64,000 nucleotides of DNA from Pterobdella sp. o SKG-2022 (GCA_964035795.1 OZ038325.1:2946772-3010771), one strand, 5' to 3'. Shown: positions 37,045-47,714, counted from the stretch's first letter. Numbers and translations: made by a program. Notes: generated by a model from the letters alone, not told the origin.

Positions 37045-37185
37045 AAACATGGTCTGAATTAGTAAGCAATGACCTTAGAAAAATGAAATTCAAACCTGAA
37101 CTTGTCCAAGACCGAAGAATGTGGAGAAGAGCCGTTTTGAGACCCCATTCAGCCATGAAAACAGACGCAAATCAATGATGATGAT
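37045..37185 (+). mobile_element. LINE 3' end fragment
   Basis: The plus strand reads 'LVSNDLRKMKFKPELVQDRR' then 'MWRRAVLRPHSAMKTDANQ' and stop, followed by ATGATGATGAATAATAAATA. This matches the end of the fragment at 57149-57379 ('LISNDLRRMKLNREFAHDRR', 'LWRRAIIRP'). It is the same family, with a microsatellite tail. Confidence 0.8.
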
Positions 37186-38465
37186 GAATAATAAATAATA
37201 ATAATGAATAAGGAAAATAACAATAATAATGAATAAAAATAGTAATAATAATACTAGGGCAACCGAAGAGCAAAGGATGTTCCGTAGGAGACATACAACA
37301 CGGGGTTCATGACTACCTCCTCTGTATGTCTATGTGTTTTTCTATGTCTTTTATTGAGTTTTTGTGTAATTTCAATTGTTTTTGTGCGTTTTTTGTCTTT
37401 ATGTGTGTTTCTAGGTCTTTGTGTGTTTTATCACAAAATTTATTTATTTTTTTTTGTGTGTTCTTGTTTCTATGTGAGAATATATCTGTTTTAGAAGATT
37501 TTTTGTATTTGCTATACCAGTAAAATTAAGATACATGAAGTTTTTCCAACCCATTCAGCTTCCAGTTTTTCTTCTTCAAGCTGTCCTTTCATTGGTCGGT
37601 TTATGTCACGCGCGTCTTCTTGTAAAGTTATGATCACTTCCGGTTGTCATGGAGATCAATTTGAAATTTCTTTCTCTCGACATCCATATCTAGGTTAACC
37701 TGACCTAGTTTACGAATAATTCTATTTGGGGCAACCTGATATTTGATTTGTTCATATTATCAATTTTATATAATTTTTGCTCTTTTAATGCATGATAAAA
37801 TATATTTTTTCCATAGACATAAAAATGCAGTGTATCACGTGGTGGATGGAGGCTCATGGTTCTTTGGTCTTTATGTTACGTCATCAAAAAACTATTTCCT
37901 GCATGGTAGCCATTTTCAATGTTATTTATAAAAGGAACTTTCAATTGAATAGTTATACACTCACAGTGGCTCCACAAACAAAAAAACTCTTCTCTCCTTC
38001 TAGAACATTCTCCATTTTGCCAACCACCTTCTTCCTCTTCATTCTCTTTTTCTTCTACTACATCATCTTCCTTTTCATCATCTTCTTCAAAAATATTCAC
38101 TTTTGATGATTACTTATGTGAGTTCAATTTTTGAATCCTCAATTTTTCATATAAATAATTTGATAAAAACATATTTTACGCGCCTTACTTTCCCTCTTTG
38201 GCGCTTGAACGAAAGTTCTACGATGATGACGATTATTATTATTGATATTAGTATTATTATTATTATTATCCCACTAAAAATACCATATTATAATATATAT
38301 AATACTGGTAGTAAGAGTCTCTGACTACAACAGTGGGGTATACTGCTTATAAGGCACTAGTATGTATTTAGAACATCAGTACTATATTATTGTTGTTCAG
38401 AGTACTTATGTCTTACAGCCTCGTGTAGAGGTTTTTTGCGGCAGGAAGAGCATCTGGTGGATAAA
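37186..38465. other. Spacer with a promoter-like GC patch
   Basis: 37290-37500 is T/G-rich with TTTGTGTG runs. 37555-37715 has normal composition and includes GTCACGCGCG, a CACTTCCGGT ETS-type site at about 37628-37640, CATTGGTC (inverted CCAAT) and TTGTCATGG. 37870-38100 has an acidic minus-strand ORF (37876-38100; 'NIFEEDDEKEDDVVEE') flanked on that strand by AAAG and CACT/gtgagt, a possible exon. 38240-38320 is ATT-rich. Confidence 0.35.
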
Positions 38466-38469
38466 AATA

Positions 38470-41000
38470 AATATGTCCCAATTATTATTTTTCCGTGAAG
38501 TCTACAAACAAAGTCATGGCCGCCATTTCTTAAACGTGTGCTCAGCAAATGTTGGTATCCTTAAAGGTAAATAGGTTGAGGTTGAGGAGATGATAGAGAG
38601 GAGAAAGGTAGATATTTGCTGCATTCAGGAAGTGAGGTTCAGAGGTGGTGGTTGCAGGTATATTGAAAATCATAAACTATGGTGGAGTAGAGGTGAGGTC
38701 AGTTTAAATGGTGTTGGTGTGGTTGTTGGAGAAAATTTGATAGATAAGGTAATTGAAGTGGAAAGACATGGAGACAGAATTATAAAATTAAAATTGTTGT
38801 TAGAGGGAATTATATATAACTTCATATCTGCATATGCCCCACAAGTTGGAAGGTCTAGGAAAGAAAAAGAAAGATTTTGGATTTACCTGAGTGAGGTGAT
38901 GGAAAAAATTGCAGACGCTGAAGAGATTATTATAGGTGGAGATTTAAATGGTCATGTAGGAGACAAAAAAGGTGGTTTTTAAAGAGTGTTAGGTACTTAT
39001 GGTCAAAGGAATGATGAAGGTTTAGATATTTTGGAATTTTGCCAAACTTGATTTAATGCTAGCAAACCAACTGATAAGCTTGTTGCATTCAAAAGTGGAG
39101 ATTCAAAGTCTCAAATTGATTTTATTTTGACTAGATCAAAATGAAAGCATTCAATAAGTGGAATAAAAACATTTAAAGCAAAAATAGAAGAAATGAAATG
39201 TTCAAAATTGCTAAGAATATGAAAAGTGATAACAAGGATTTGCGAGAATCAAAGTATATTAAAAATGCTAAAAATGAGCTAATAGTGAAGAATAATGAGG
39301 TGTTAGATGGATGGAGAAATTACTTTGAAAATCCCCTTAATGAAATGTCATGTTATTATACGAAGAAGTTGAAAAGGTAGAAGTTTCTTTACATAACGTT
39401 ACAGTAGATAAGGTTTTAAGGGCACTGAAGAAAAGGAAAAGTAACAAAACCACTGGCCCTTCAAATGTAACAAGCGACCTGATAAAAATTACGGAAGAAG
39501 TTGGTGTAAGCCAACTGAGGAGAATTTTTGAACAAATTATTCTTAATGAAAAATGTCTCAAGGAATGGGAAGATAGCGACACTGTGGTTGTGTACAAAGT
39601 TAAGGGTGATGCACTAGACTATGGTAATTATAGGGGCATAAGGCTTCTAGAGAACAGCATGACAGTGTGGGAGAAGGTGCTAGAAGCCAGGTTGAGGGAA
39701 ATTATTACCATTAATGAAAATCAACTCGGATTCATTTCAGGCAAAAGCACAATAGATGGATTGTTTGTGCTGAGGCAATTGCAAGAAAAATATGGTGGCA
39801 GGAAAAAGGAATTACATCATATTTTTGTTGATTTAGAAAAAGCCTTTGTTAGGGTGCCGAGAAGAGGGATAGAATGGACTCTTAGAAAACAAAATGTGCC
39901 AGAAAAAATGGTTTAATTAATTATGACACTATATGTGAACATGGACTCAAGAGTGAAAACCTCTACTGGAACGTCAAAGAAATTCACCAAGGGTCTGCTT
40001 TAAGGTAATGGAAGAAGCCACGAGAGAATGTAGAAGAGGTGTCCCTTGAGAAATGTTGTATGCGGACGATATAGTGCTCACGGCAGAATCAAAGAATAAA
40101 GTGAAAAGTATGTTTATGAAATGGAGAGGTGCGATGGAGTTGCGAGGGTTAAAAATGAATATAAAGAAAACAAAATATATGGTTAGTGGTAAAATAAGTG
40201 TTAATAAATTGAACTGGGGTAGGTGGCCATGTGGTTGTTGTGGTAAAGGTGTAGGTAGTAATTCAATATTATGCAATAAATGTGAAAAATGGTGTCATAA
40301 GAGGTGTTCTGGTTTGAAAAATGTTATACTTAATAAAAACTTCATATGTACTAAATGTAACTTTAATCAATTTCATAATACTAATGACTCTGAAAACAGC
40401 TTCAAACTCGAAGATGACGAGGTGGTAGGAGAGGTCAAATCTTTCAATTACTTAAGAAATTGTTTTGATTGCGACAATGATATTAAAAGAAAGGATTGAT
40501 GCGGCACGGTTGAGTTGGAAGAATATCTCAGGTCTGCTACAAAACAATATGATTCCACTGAAATATCGATCAGGCATATACGATGCATGCATCAGACCTG
40601 TTTTATTATATGGGAATGAGACATGGGCTTCAATACATGAATTGGTTGAACGCTGGTAAGGAATGAAAATAAGATGCTGAGATGACTAGTCGGCATGAAG
40701 TTTAGCGGGCAACGAGGTAAATCAATTGGTGGAAATAAGTGGTATACTACGGCTGAAGACCAGACTAAGAAATCAGAGATTGAGGTGGTTTGGCCATATA
40801 GTGAGAAAGCCAAAGGACAGTTTGATACTGAGGGTGTACAATAGTAACCTCGAGGGGCGTAAACCAGTCGGTAGGCCAAAGAAAAACTGGAAGAAATGCG
40901 TGGGAGAAGATTTAAAAATACTGGGATTAGAAGAGAGCCAGGCTTTCAAAAGAGATTTATGGAAACTTAAAATTTCGTCAAACCCCTCTTGAAAAGGGAA
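38470..41000 (+). pseudogene. LINE F with PHD-like zinc finger
   Basis: Plus-strand order: endonuclease start 'FLNVCSANVGILKGK' (38530) and 'KVDICCIQEVRFRG', 'YNFISAYAPQVGR', 'EIIIGGDLNGHVGD' (38590-38982), 'SQIDFILTRSK' (39110). A deletion of the linker near 39140-39200 follows. RT is at 39350-39916: 'NKTTGPSNVTSDLIK', 'YGNYRGIRLLENSMTVWEKV', 'NQLGFISGKSTIDGLFVLRQ', 'HHIFVDLEKAF'. A small gap after 'HQGSAL' precedes 'MLYADDIVLTAES' (40053). Then a PHD-like finger runs from 'WPCGCCGKGVG' to 'FICTKC' (about 40218-40360), then 'YDACIRPVLLYGNETW' and the C-terminus 'GRPKKNWKKCVGEDLKILGL' to 40992. Frameshifts and deletions make it inactive. The end runs into GATGATGAT repeats, the typical tail. 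Confidence 0.9.
40215..40365 (+). other. PHD-like C4HC3 finger within LINE F
   Basis: Spacing in the ORF 40053-40499: C-x2-C (GCCG), C-x2-C (LCNKC), H (WCHKRC), C, then C-x2-C (ICTKC). The finger sits between the YADD palm block and the thumb. PHD-like fingers at this place are known in several invertebrate LINE families. The minus-strand element at 12.7-14.1 kb has a decayed version. Confidence 0.8.
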
Positions 41001-41003
41001 AAA

Positions 41004-41092
41004 TGACGTAAAACGATGATGATGATGCTGCTGATGATGATGATGATAATGATGATTACTATTATTATTATTATTATTATTATTATGGTCTT
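41004..41092. repeat. (GAT)n/(ATT)n tract between two LINEs
   Basis: GATGATGATGCTGCTGATGATG passes into ATTATTATT and is followed at once by the 5' region of LINE G. It is both the tail of LINE F and the head junction of LINE G. Confidence 0.88.
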
Positions 41093-43870
41093 ACTGTGGC
41101 CGACGAGTGATCCCGTGCAAGGATCTTACGAGCCTTTTAATCAACTTTCGAGAAAAACGAAGAAATTGCAAAAATTTATGAACTTAGCCACTCTCAACGT
41201 CCGAGGAATAAGCAGTGATTCGAAGAAAGAATCCATCTTTGAAGAGTGTGTAAAGAGAAATCTCTTGCTGCTCGGAATACAGGAGACAAAACATCAAAAT
41301 AAAGTGATAATCCAAAGAGAAAATTAGATTAGGATTCTGCCAGAAAAAAATAAATCAAGACACTATGGCATTGGGTTTTTAGTGAAAAAAGATCTGAAGT
41401 TTAACTTCTCGTCTCTTGATGAAAGAATTTTAAATATTGAGTTGGAAACGGGAACTAAAAACCAAAAACATTCAAATCTCAATATCATTATAATATATGC
41501 TCCAACAAATGTCAGTGGGGCTGAAAAAAAGGAGGAGTTTTATGAAAAGTTAATCCTTGTCATGAAAAAGTCAGACATTGTGTTAGGAGATTTTAATGCT
41601 AAATTGGGCAGCTCAGTACAAAAATTTGGAAAAGGGAGCATTAATGAAAATGGGTTTTTGTTGAGTGAGGCAATTATCTAGTGTAGATAATGTAAGACTC
41701 TTACGAAAAGTTTCGTGTATTAAGTTTCTCAATAAACCTTAGTGTTTGTTTCTATTATATAGATTACCGGCTATTTTACTTCAACATAAATACTGTAAAA
41801 TCACAACTTGGAGAAGTAATGCAATCAAAAAGAAAATATTCAATCAAATAGATTATATCACAGTGAAAAATAAATTATTGAAGAATTGCCCAAACTCCAG
41901 AAGTTACAACACTGATGTAGACACTGATCACAGAGTAGTAATTTCAAGTTTTAGCTGGCTAATAAAAATAGGAATAAATTGTTTCAAAAATATATCAAAT
42001 GGATAAAATCAAACTTAAACAAGAATTGGAAAATTGCTGCAAACTAGAGCAAGTGGCCAAAGCCATCAGCAGGAATGCAATAAAACAAAGCCAACACCCA
42101 AAAATACTGTTCAACACCATTTTTTGATACTATCACCAGATTGTCAAAAGCCCAAAAGTTCTAAGACAAAAAATGAATTTGGTTAAAAAAAATGCCAAAA
42201 TGGAAGCAGAAAGAAATGAAATGCTTCATAAGTTGGAAAAACTTTGCAAAGAAAGAGCAAACTATGAAATAGAAAAAGATTGCAAGGGAATAGAAAAGCA
42301 AAGTAATGAAAGATTAGCTTTCCATACAATCATGAAATCCATGAAAAGTACCAATACAATTGACAATAAAAAATAAAAAAATAACAATAAATAAAGAAAT
42401 AATTTGCAAAAAAATTAGTGAATTTATTGAAAAAAAAAATTTTGATACAGAAGAGTTTATAGAATGTTTTGAGGGTTTACCTAAACCTCTCAACAATGCA
42501 ATTTCTAGCAACGAAATAATTCGAGCTACTGTGAAATTGAAGAATGTAAAATGGTGAAAGACTGTGCAGAAATGCTAGCTCCAAAATATGAAGAGCTGTT
42601 CAATAAAATTTTCGAGTGTCATGAAGAACCTAACAGATATAAACAAAGGTCTTATAATCCTATTACCAAAACCTTATAAACCAAAAACCATAGAAAACAT
42701 CAGACCAATAACAATTCTTACAACAACAAGAAAAATCTTTTCACTAATAATACTACGAAAGATAAGGAAGAAAATCGATGAAGTTCTGCCACCATCACAA
42801 TCAGCCTATCCGGTAAACAGATGAAGAGCAGACAATGTCTACACATCGAAGGCTTTGCAAAGTCAATGGGAAGATTTCAAGCGCAACTATTTTGTCTTAT
42901 CAGTAGATATGTCAGAGGCATTCGACACAGTTTCACGTGGAAAATGCTTGGAAATCTTGAAAGATCATCTAGACAAAGACGAACATAGAATGGTGAAATA
43001 CCACATAGCCTCGGCAAAGACGTGTGTAAAAATTGGAAACCACTGCGGGAAGACACTGAAAACCAATGTAGGCGTGCCACAAGGAGACAGCAATATTGTT
43101 TGTTGTTTATCTGTTCAAAAGCCAACGAAACACTTAGAGAAAAGCTGGCTTTCAGCAATATTTATGAAATATCGTATGCAGATTACCAGTTTTTTACTCA
43201 CGAGATGAAGGCGCTATAAATGATATTCAAAACAAGATAGAAAACTCATATGTCAAATTTAGACTCAGAGTGAACAAAGCAAAAACTGAAAAATTCGATA
43301 TGACAAATTAAGATAACGTAAAAATATTAGGAACAAAAATAAACACTAAACTAGAAATTAAAGAAAGAATCCAAAGAGCATATATAGCAGCCCTCAAGTA
43401 CCATAAAATGTTAACATCAATGAATATAAAGTTGAACAACAAAATTAAAATATATAAAATCTATTTAAGACCAATCTTATTATATAAATACCAAGCCTGG
43501 AGTCCTTCTGAAAGCGATCTTAAAACTCTAGAGGTTTTCGAAAGAAAATTAAAAAAAAATATTTTGGATGTTTCCTAAAAAAGAAAACGAACGTTGAAGA
43601 CATGAGAATTGATAAGAAAAAGAAAATGGAGCTACCTTGGACATGTTCTACGCAGGCCAAACCTACCGATGGCAATAGAACTTCAAAATGCATACAGTGG
43701 TAAAAAAATTTACAATGAAGGAAATGGGTTTAACGGGCTTGGATGAAGCCAAGACGAAAGCTCAAAACAGAGAAGAATGGAAAAAGCAAACATTGAAAAC
43801 ATATTGGAAACATTGAAAACTAGAAACTCTCGAATCAATACGAAAGAACTGATTTATTTAACTTTCAATT
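41093..43870 (+). pseudogene. LINE G, endonuclease plus RT, interrupted
   Basis: Plus strand: 'MNLATLNVRGISSDSKK' and 'LLLLGIQETKHQNK' (41178-41325), 'LNIIIIYAPTNVSGAEKK', 'DIVLGDFNAKLGSS' (41480-41610), an insertion at about 41680-41790, then 'FNQIDYITVKNKL' and 'DVDTDHRVVIS' (41850-41945). RT: 'INKGLIILLPKPYKPKTIEN', 'IRPITILTTTRKIFSLIILR' (42640-42760), 'NYFVLSVDMSEAFDTVSRGK' (42885), 'VGVPQGDS' (43069). At the catalytic site 'ISYADY' stands where YADD is expected (about 43170), so the second Asp is lost. C-terminal pieces 'YLRPILLYKYQAWSPSESDL' and 'SYLGHVLRRPNLPMAIELQN' follow to 43870. Many stops make it inactive. Confidence 0.88.
41680..41790 (+). mobile_element. Penelope-like terminal fragment in LINE G
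   Basis: ACTCTTACGAAAAGTTTCGT, then GTATTAAGTTTCTCAATAAA and ACCTTAGTGTTTGTTTCTAT, through ACCGGCTATTTTACTTCAAC, match the right arm of the fold-back at 62633-62725 at about 95 %. It interrupts the endonuclease frame of LINE G, so it arrived after that LINE. Confidence 0.88.
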
Positions 43871-43879
43871 TTTTTGTGA

Positions 43880-44520
43880 AATAATAATAATGTCTTTCTA
43901 AGTCTGCCTACAGCTCCAAGACTTTCTTCAAAATTTTTGCAGTACCGAGTAATGCCGTTTTTTGCAACTCTCCCGTATTTGTATTAATTTCTAATTGGTG
44001 GCAAGAGCTTATGAAATTTTTGCTTATACTTTCAGGGGCTCCAATTACAATCGGTGCCACATGCACTTTTTTTGCTACCATAGTCTGCTAACTTCTCTCC
44101 GAAGATTCTGATACTTTTTAATTTTTTTTCTCATTGATTCTGCAGTCTCCAGGTACAGCAACATCCACAACTAAGCACTTTTTTCATTTTTGTGTAATAC
44201 AATAATGTCAGATTGACGAGTTTCTATCATATTGCCACATTTCAAAAGAATCCTTCTCATTAGGCTACTTTGGTAAAAAGTTTCAAGGATTTGGAAGTTA
44301 TTTATTTTTATGAATTTGCGTCTTGCAATAGCTGTTTGATGACCGGCGCTTTCCTGCTGTCCCAAGAGCACCCTGTCGAGCCAGGTTGGACCAATTTGGC
44401 TGACCCTTCCATTGACGCCGTTGATGTTATTTATGCTTTCATCCATTTGGAGTGTGCTTATTTTTTTTTTGGTACATTCACTTAGTCCTTGCTTCTAACG
44501 AGAAGTTAACCCGCAAAGCA
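43880..44520 (-). pseudogene. LINE C-terminus with PD-(D/E)XK-like motif, copy 1
   Basis: ORF 44446-44171 on the minus strand has 'WLDRVLLGQQESAGHQTAIA' and 'MIETRQSDIIVLHKNEK'. It continues past a frameshift as 'CLVVDVAVPGDCRI' and 'YQNLRREVSRLW' to about 43890. The same ordered blocks appear at 55274-54975. The pattern (E-x-R-x-S/P-D ... D-V-A-V-P-G-D) looks like the restriction-like nuclease or C-terminal domain of some LINEs. It is truncated on its N-terminal side. Confidence 0.75.
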
Positions 44521-45960
44521 GACGCAGACATAATAACATTATTATGATATATTTTTTTGTATGATTTAAAAAAACAATATTTCAAGAGTGAATATAATTT
44601 ATAGAAGACAATGGAAAAGAGCTTTACAGTTAGGACCTTTCATATTATTGAGTTCAATACTAAAAATTAAATTTGTATTAAACCAAACTAGAAGTTTCAA
44701 ATGAAGAAGACTGAAGTTTATAATCGACTAAACCTGAAATCAATAGAAAATTAATTAAAAAAGAATATTAAGTGATATTGAGAAAAATACTGAATATATT
44801 CAAAATGATTCAACAGGGAAATATAATTAGAATATAAATTGAAGTCAAACCATAAAAAATATTGAATGATATTTCGGCGGTGAAATAACAATATAAATAT
44901 TTATAATATTATTAATGATACAAATAAAATACAATTTCTATTTATTCATTGATATGAAAAATATAATGGAAATCTATTCAAATATGAAAATAGTACGAAA
45001 TAATAATTATAAAAAATGAATACTTTTATGTGCATGTATTTCCACAAATAAAAAAAAAGGGAAATAAGATAAAAAAAAGATATATATAAGCACTTAACTG
45101 CCAAAAGTTCAGTGATATCCTGAAAGATAACCTCAAGATTTTGAACTTGGGTCACTCTCAAACCTTTAACACCAACATCTGCCCACACAAAAAACATTTG
45201 AAAAACAAAAAAAAAGATGGAAAAAATTTTAAAAAGTTCAAAACCTTTTCAAAATATAAAACCCCAAAACCTCTCACAATTATCTAGAACGAGCCAATAA
45301 AAAAGCTGAGAGAAACCTTTGAATAATCAAAATACTAAAGGAATATTTTAAAAATTGCTAACTCAAATAAAATTATATTATTTTTTATGATAATTAAGAA
45401 CAAAAAAATTAATAATAATAATTATTATTATGTTATTTTAATTTTTGCTGTTATAAAGTTTTTTTCGCCAGACGAGTGTCCGCAATCAGACGACCAGCCT
45501 ATCTTGAGTTTCTACGTGACAACGCTCAACAAAAACCCATCTCACCCCCATAAAAAAGCCTCTTTTTGGGTGGAGCTACCTTTTTCTTCCTCTAATCCTA
45601 ATGCGTTTTGGAAGTTTCTGTTTATTTTTAGTCTAATCAGTGTTACTTTGAATAATTGAACTGTTGTGAAATGTTGTTAGACTGACTGATTTGTAGTAAT
45701 TAATTTAATATTGAACATCATTGGACTTTATTGAAATCTCTTGTCTCTTACACTATTTTATTCTTTTACTTTTTTATTTTTTAACAACATGGTTTTGATG
45801 ATTCTAGCATTTTAAAAAATAATTATTGAAACACACATCTTATAAAAGCTATGAATTTAAACGGGCTTTGTGTTTTAGAATGGAAAAAAGAGCAAAATCA
45901 CCAATTTCTAAATTATTTTTAGACCTTCATTAAAAGATGATAATACAAAATTCATAGTTT
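44521..45960. other. AT-rich spacer with one possible exon
   Basis: Mostly AT-rich. 45460-45610 is more GC-balanced but has no convincing frame. See 45099-45178 for a possible minus-strand exon. Confidence 0.5.
45099..45178 (-). CDS. Possible isolated exon, SNARE-like heptads
   Basis: On the minus strand the acceptor TGTGTGGGCAG and the donor TTGGCA/gttaag bracket 80 nt encoding 'VGVKGLRVTQVQNLEVIFQD' then 'ITELLA'. The spacing of hydrophobic residues and 'NLEVIFQDITELL' recall the Q-SNARE motif of syntaxins ('IxEIFxDLxxLV'). With no neighbouring exon found and only 26 residues, this is a weak call. It could also be decayed repeat. Confidence 0.25.
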
Positions 45961-45966
45961 AAAGTA

Positions 45967-46584
45967 TCAATATTTTTTGATCCTTGAGTTGATCTTGGCC
46001 TCCAACTTTACTGCTCTTTCTGCTACAAGCTTTTCTAGAGATTTACTTTCAGTTTCACTGTTGACATTACTAGTGGTGGACACATCAGAATATGGAGGTC
46101 GACGAGTGTAGGTTAGGAGGTTACTGTAAGGCGGGTAATTGATGGAGCTTAATGAGTTGTTGGTTTGTTGAGGGATGTAAGTGGGAATGAAGTTTCTTCT
46201 TGCATCATCTAAGTAGGAAGCACTCAAAGAAAATAATTTTCTTCTTTTTTTTTCCTTTTCTTCTATCTTTTTCTGTCTAGCAGCTTGTGAATCTTTTGAA
46301 GTGATGAAAAGTTTTTCCGCATAATCAATAAGGTCCCAGTCAATAGGTTCATCACTGAAAGAACCAGCTCTCAACCTGGACCTCCTTTTCCACTCAAATG
46401 GCTCTGTTCGGATGGGTTTCAAAATTCCTCTAGTTAATGTGGTAGGATCTGTCTGTTTTAAATATTCAACATCAATTCTTTCTGGGTGCTCTGCGGGTCC
46501 CGAATCGGCCCATCTCAGTCTGGGAGAAGAATGTGACCGTCTGGTTGTTGAGTACGGGCAATCTCTCATCCACTCTTTCGCCAT
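45967..46584 (-). CDS. Tandem family member TG1 (205 aa, unknown function)
   Basis: Single-exon ORF from ATG at 46584 to TGA at 45967. Residues 1-40 hold the family head ('MAKEWMRDCPYS', 'SSPRLRWADSGPAEHPERID'). The Ser-rich acidic linker seen in other members is reduced to 'LKQTDPTTLTR'. Residues 53-85 hold the middle block ('GILKPIRTEPFEWKRRSRLR', 'SFSDEPIDWDL'). Residues 95-125 are Lys/Glu-rich with coiled-coil character, and 125-205 are Ser/Thr/Tyr/Pro-rich and unlike the other members, lacking the 60-aa module. No signal peptide or membrane segment is seen. High Arg/Lys content suggests a nuclear or nucleic-acid-binding role, but that is inference. A CRE-like motif lies 64 bp upstream. 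Confidence 0.7.
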   Translation of the reverse strand: MAKEWMRDCPYSTTRRSHSSPRLRWADSGPAEHPERIDVEYLKQTDPTTLTRGILKPIRTEPFEWKRRSRLRAGSFSDEPIDWDLIDYAEKLFITSKDSQAARQKKIEEKEKKRRKLFSLSASYLDDARRNFIPTYIPQQTNNSLSSINYPPYSNLLTYTRRPPYSDVSTTSNVNSETESKSLEKLVAERAVKLEAKINSRIKKY

Positions 46585-46647
46585 TTATACTGGTTAATAG
46601 TAAATAGTTTAATGGCTTTTTTTAAAATTTGATGGTTTGTTAGTGTA

Positions 46648-46654
46648 TGACGTC
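46648..46654 (-). promoter_or_regulatory. CRE-like TGACGTC upstream of TG1
   Basis: TGACGTC on the plus strand (GACGTCA in the gene's direction), 64 bp before the ATG. Equivalent motifs precede TG2, TG3, TG4 and TG8. Confidence 0.55.
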
Positions 46655-46727
46655 TATCTAAAAAATAAACTTGTATGAAAAACTCATATTTCTCTCACAA
46701 AATACTCTTTCAAAAGTAATATTTTTG

Positions 46728-46733
46728 TTTATT
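46728..46733 (-). terminator. Poly(A) signal of TG2
   Basis: AATAAA on the minus strand 22 bp after the TG2 stop codon. Confidence 0.55.
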
Positions 46734-46754
46734 TAAACTTTTTGAAAAACATTT

Positions 46755-47666
46755 TCAAAATATTTCAAGTTCTATATGGTCAAAAATAGTGTATTTTCTC
46801 TTGTCAGATTCTCCGAGCATGATATCTTTGGCCATAGAATCTAGCACAGTAGGCAAAATGCTTGGGTAGGCTGTGGCTTCTAAATATGCATAAACCATCT
46901 TTGCAGGTTTCCCGGTTTGTAACGTCCGAATAACGTCGTCGTTAGTTATCCACTTATATATGATTTTTACAACTTCGCCTTCGGTTAATGGGCCAACTTC
47001 AGTTGTGAGTTTTTTAATAATTTTGCATGAGGTTTGAGGTCTCAGCTTGTCTTGCATAGCATCTCTTGCCATCTCAGTTAAGATTCGTGGTAATGATTCA
47101 GGATATATCATTTCTTCGAATTGAGGATGCTTCACGAGTACAGACTGACCTTTATTAAGTTCTCTGATCACTTCATCACTTCTAGATAAATCGTTAACAA
47201 TCAGTTTTTTAGATTTTGGGCTTAAAGCATTTTTGAGTTCTTGTAGTTGTAGAGATTCCTTTAACTTTTTAGATGCTTTTTTTCTTCTTTTCTGTGCCTC
47301 ACGAGAGTCTTTTTTGCTAATCAAAACTTTAGGTTCGTATTCCATGGTAGCGAGGTCCCAGTCAATAAGTTCATCACTGAAGGAATCAGCTCTCAACCTG
47401 GACCTCCTTCTCCACTCAAACGGCTCTGTTCTGAGGGGCTTCAAAATTCTTCTGGCTGGGGTTCGACTGGGTCTTGAAAATATCATATCTGTAGATTCCG
47501 AAACTGATGCACTAACTGAAGCACTAGGTTCATTCTTATCGAAATATCTGACATCAATCATTTCCGGATGCTCTGTGGGTCCCGATTCAGCCCATCTCAG
47601 TCTGGGAGAAGAACGGGACCGTTTGGGTGTTGAGTACGGGCAATCTCTCATCCATTTCTCCGCCAT
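46755..47666 (-). CDS. Tandem family member TG2 (303 aa), longest, two C-terminal modules
   Basis: Single-exon ORF. Residues 1-42 are the head ('MAEKWMRDCPYSTPKRSRSS', 'PRLRWAESGP'). 43-68 are a Ser/Glu/Pro linker. 69-120 are the middle block ('TPARRILKPLRTEPFEWRRR', 'DWDLATMEYEPKVLISKKDS'). 121-146 are Lys-rich. Two related modules follow at about 148-206 and 226-284. They align as 'SRSDEVIRELNKGQ' with 'ITNDDVIRTLQTGK', then 'FEEMIYPESLPRILTEMARD' with 'LEATAYPSILPTVLDSMAKD'. This internal duplication supports real coding selection. It has no recognisable domain and no signal peptide. A CRE-like motif lies 43 bp upstream and AATAAA 22 bp downstream. It lies between TG1 and TG3 in the same orientation. 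Confidence 0.8.
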   Translation of the reverse strand: MAEKWMRDCPYSTPKRSRSSPRLRWAESGPTEHPEMIDVRYFDKNEPSASVSASVSESTDMIFSRPSRTPARRILKPLRTEPFEWRRRSRLRADSFSDELIDWDLATMEYEPKVLISKKDSREAQKRRKKASKKLKESLQLQELKNALSPKSKKLIVNDLSRSDEVIRELNKGQSVLVKHPQFEEMIYPESLPRILTEMARDAMQDKLRPQTSCKIIKKLTTEVGPLTEGEVVKIIYKWITNDDVIRTLQTGKPAKMVYAYLEATAYPSILPTVLDSMAKDIMLGESDKRKYTIFDHIELEIF

Positions 47667-47708
47667 TTTTGATAAATTTGATGTATTAAACTCGATATGT
47701 TTACATTA

Positions 47709-47714
47709 TGACGT
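47709..47714 (-). promoter_or_regulatory. CRE-like TGACGT upstream of TG2
   Basis: TGACGT on the plus strand, 43 bp before the ATG at 47666. It matches the motif at the same place in sister loci. Confidence 0.5.

Noticed and set aside
36823..37062. Plus-strand 79-aa ORF
   Set aside because: It reads through the (AAT)n tract into a LINE 3' end. Only the segment 36881-36952, in a different frame, is kept as a candidate exon.
38470..43870. A functional autonomous LINE
   Set aside because: LINE F has internal deletions and stops. LINE G has YADY in place of YADD plus an insertion. None of the LINEs in the window has an uninterrupted ORF2.
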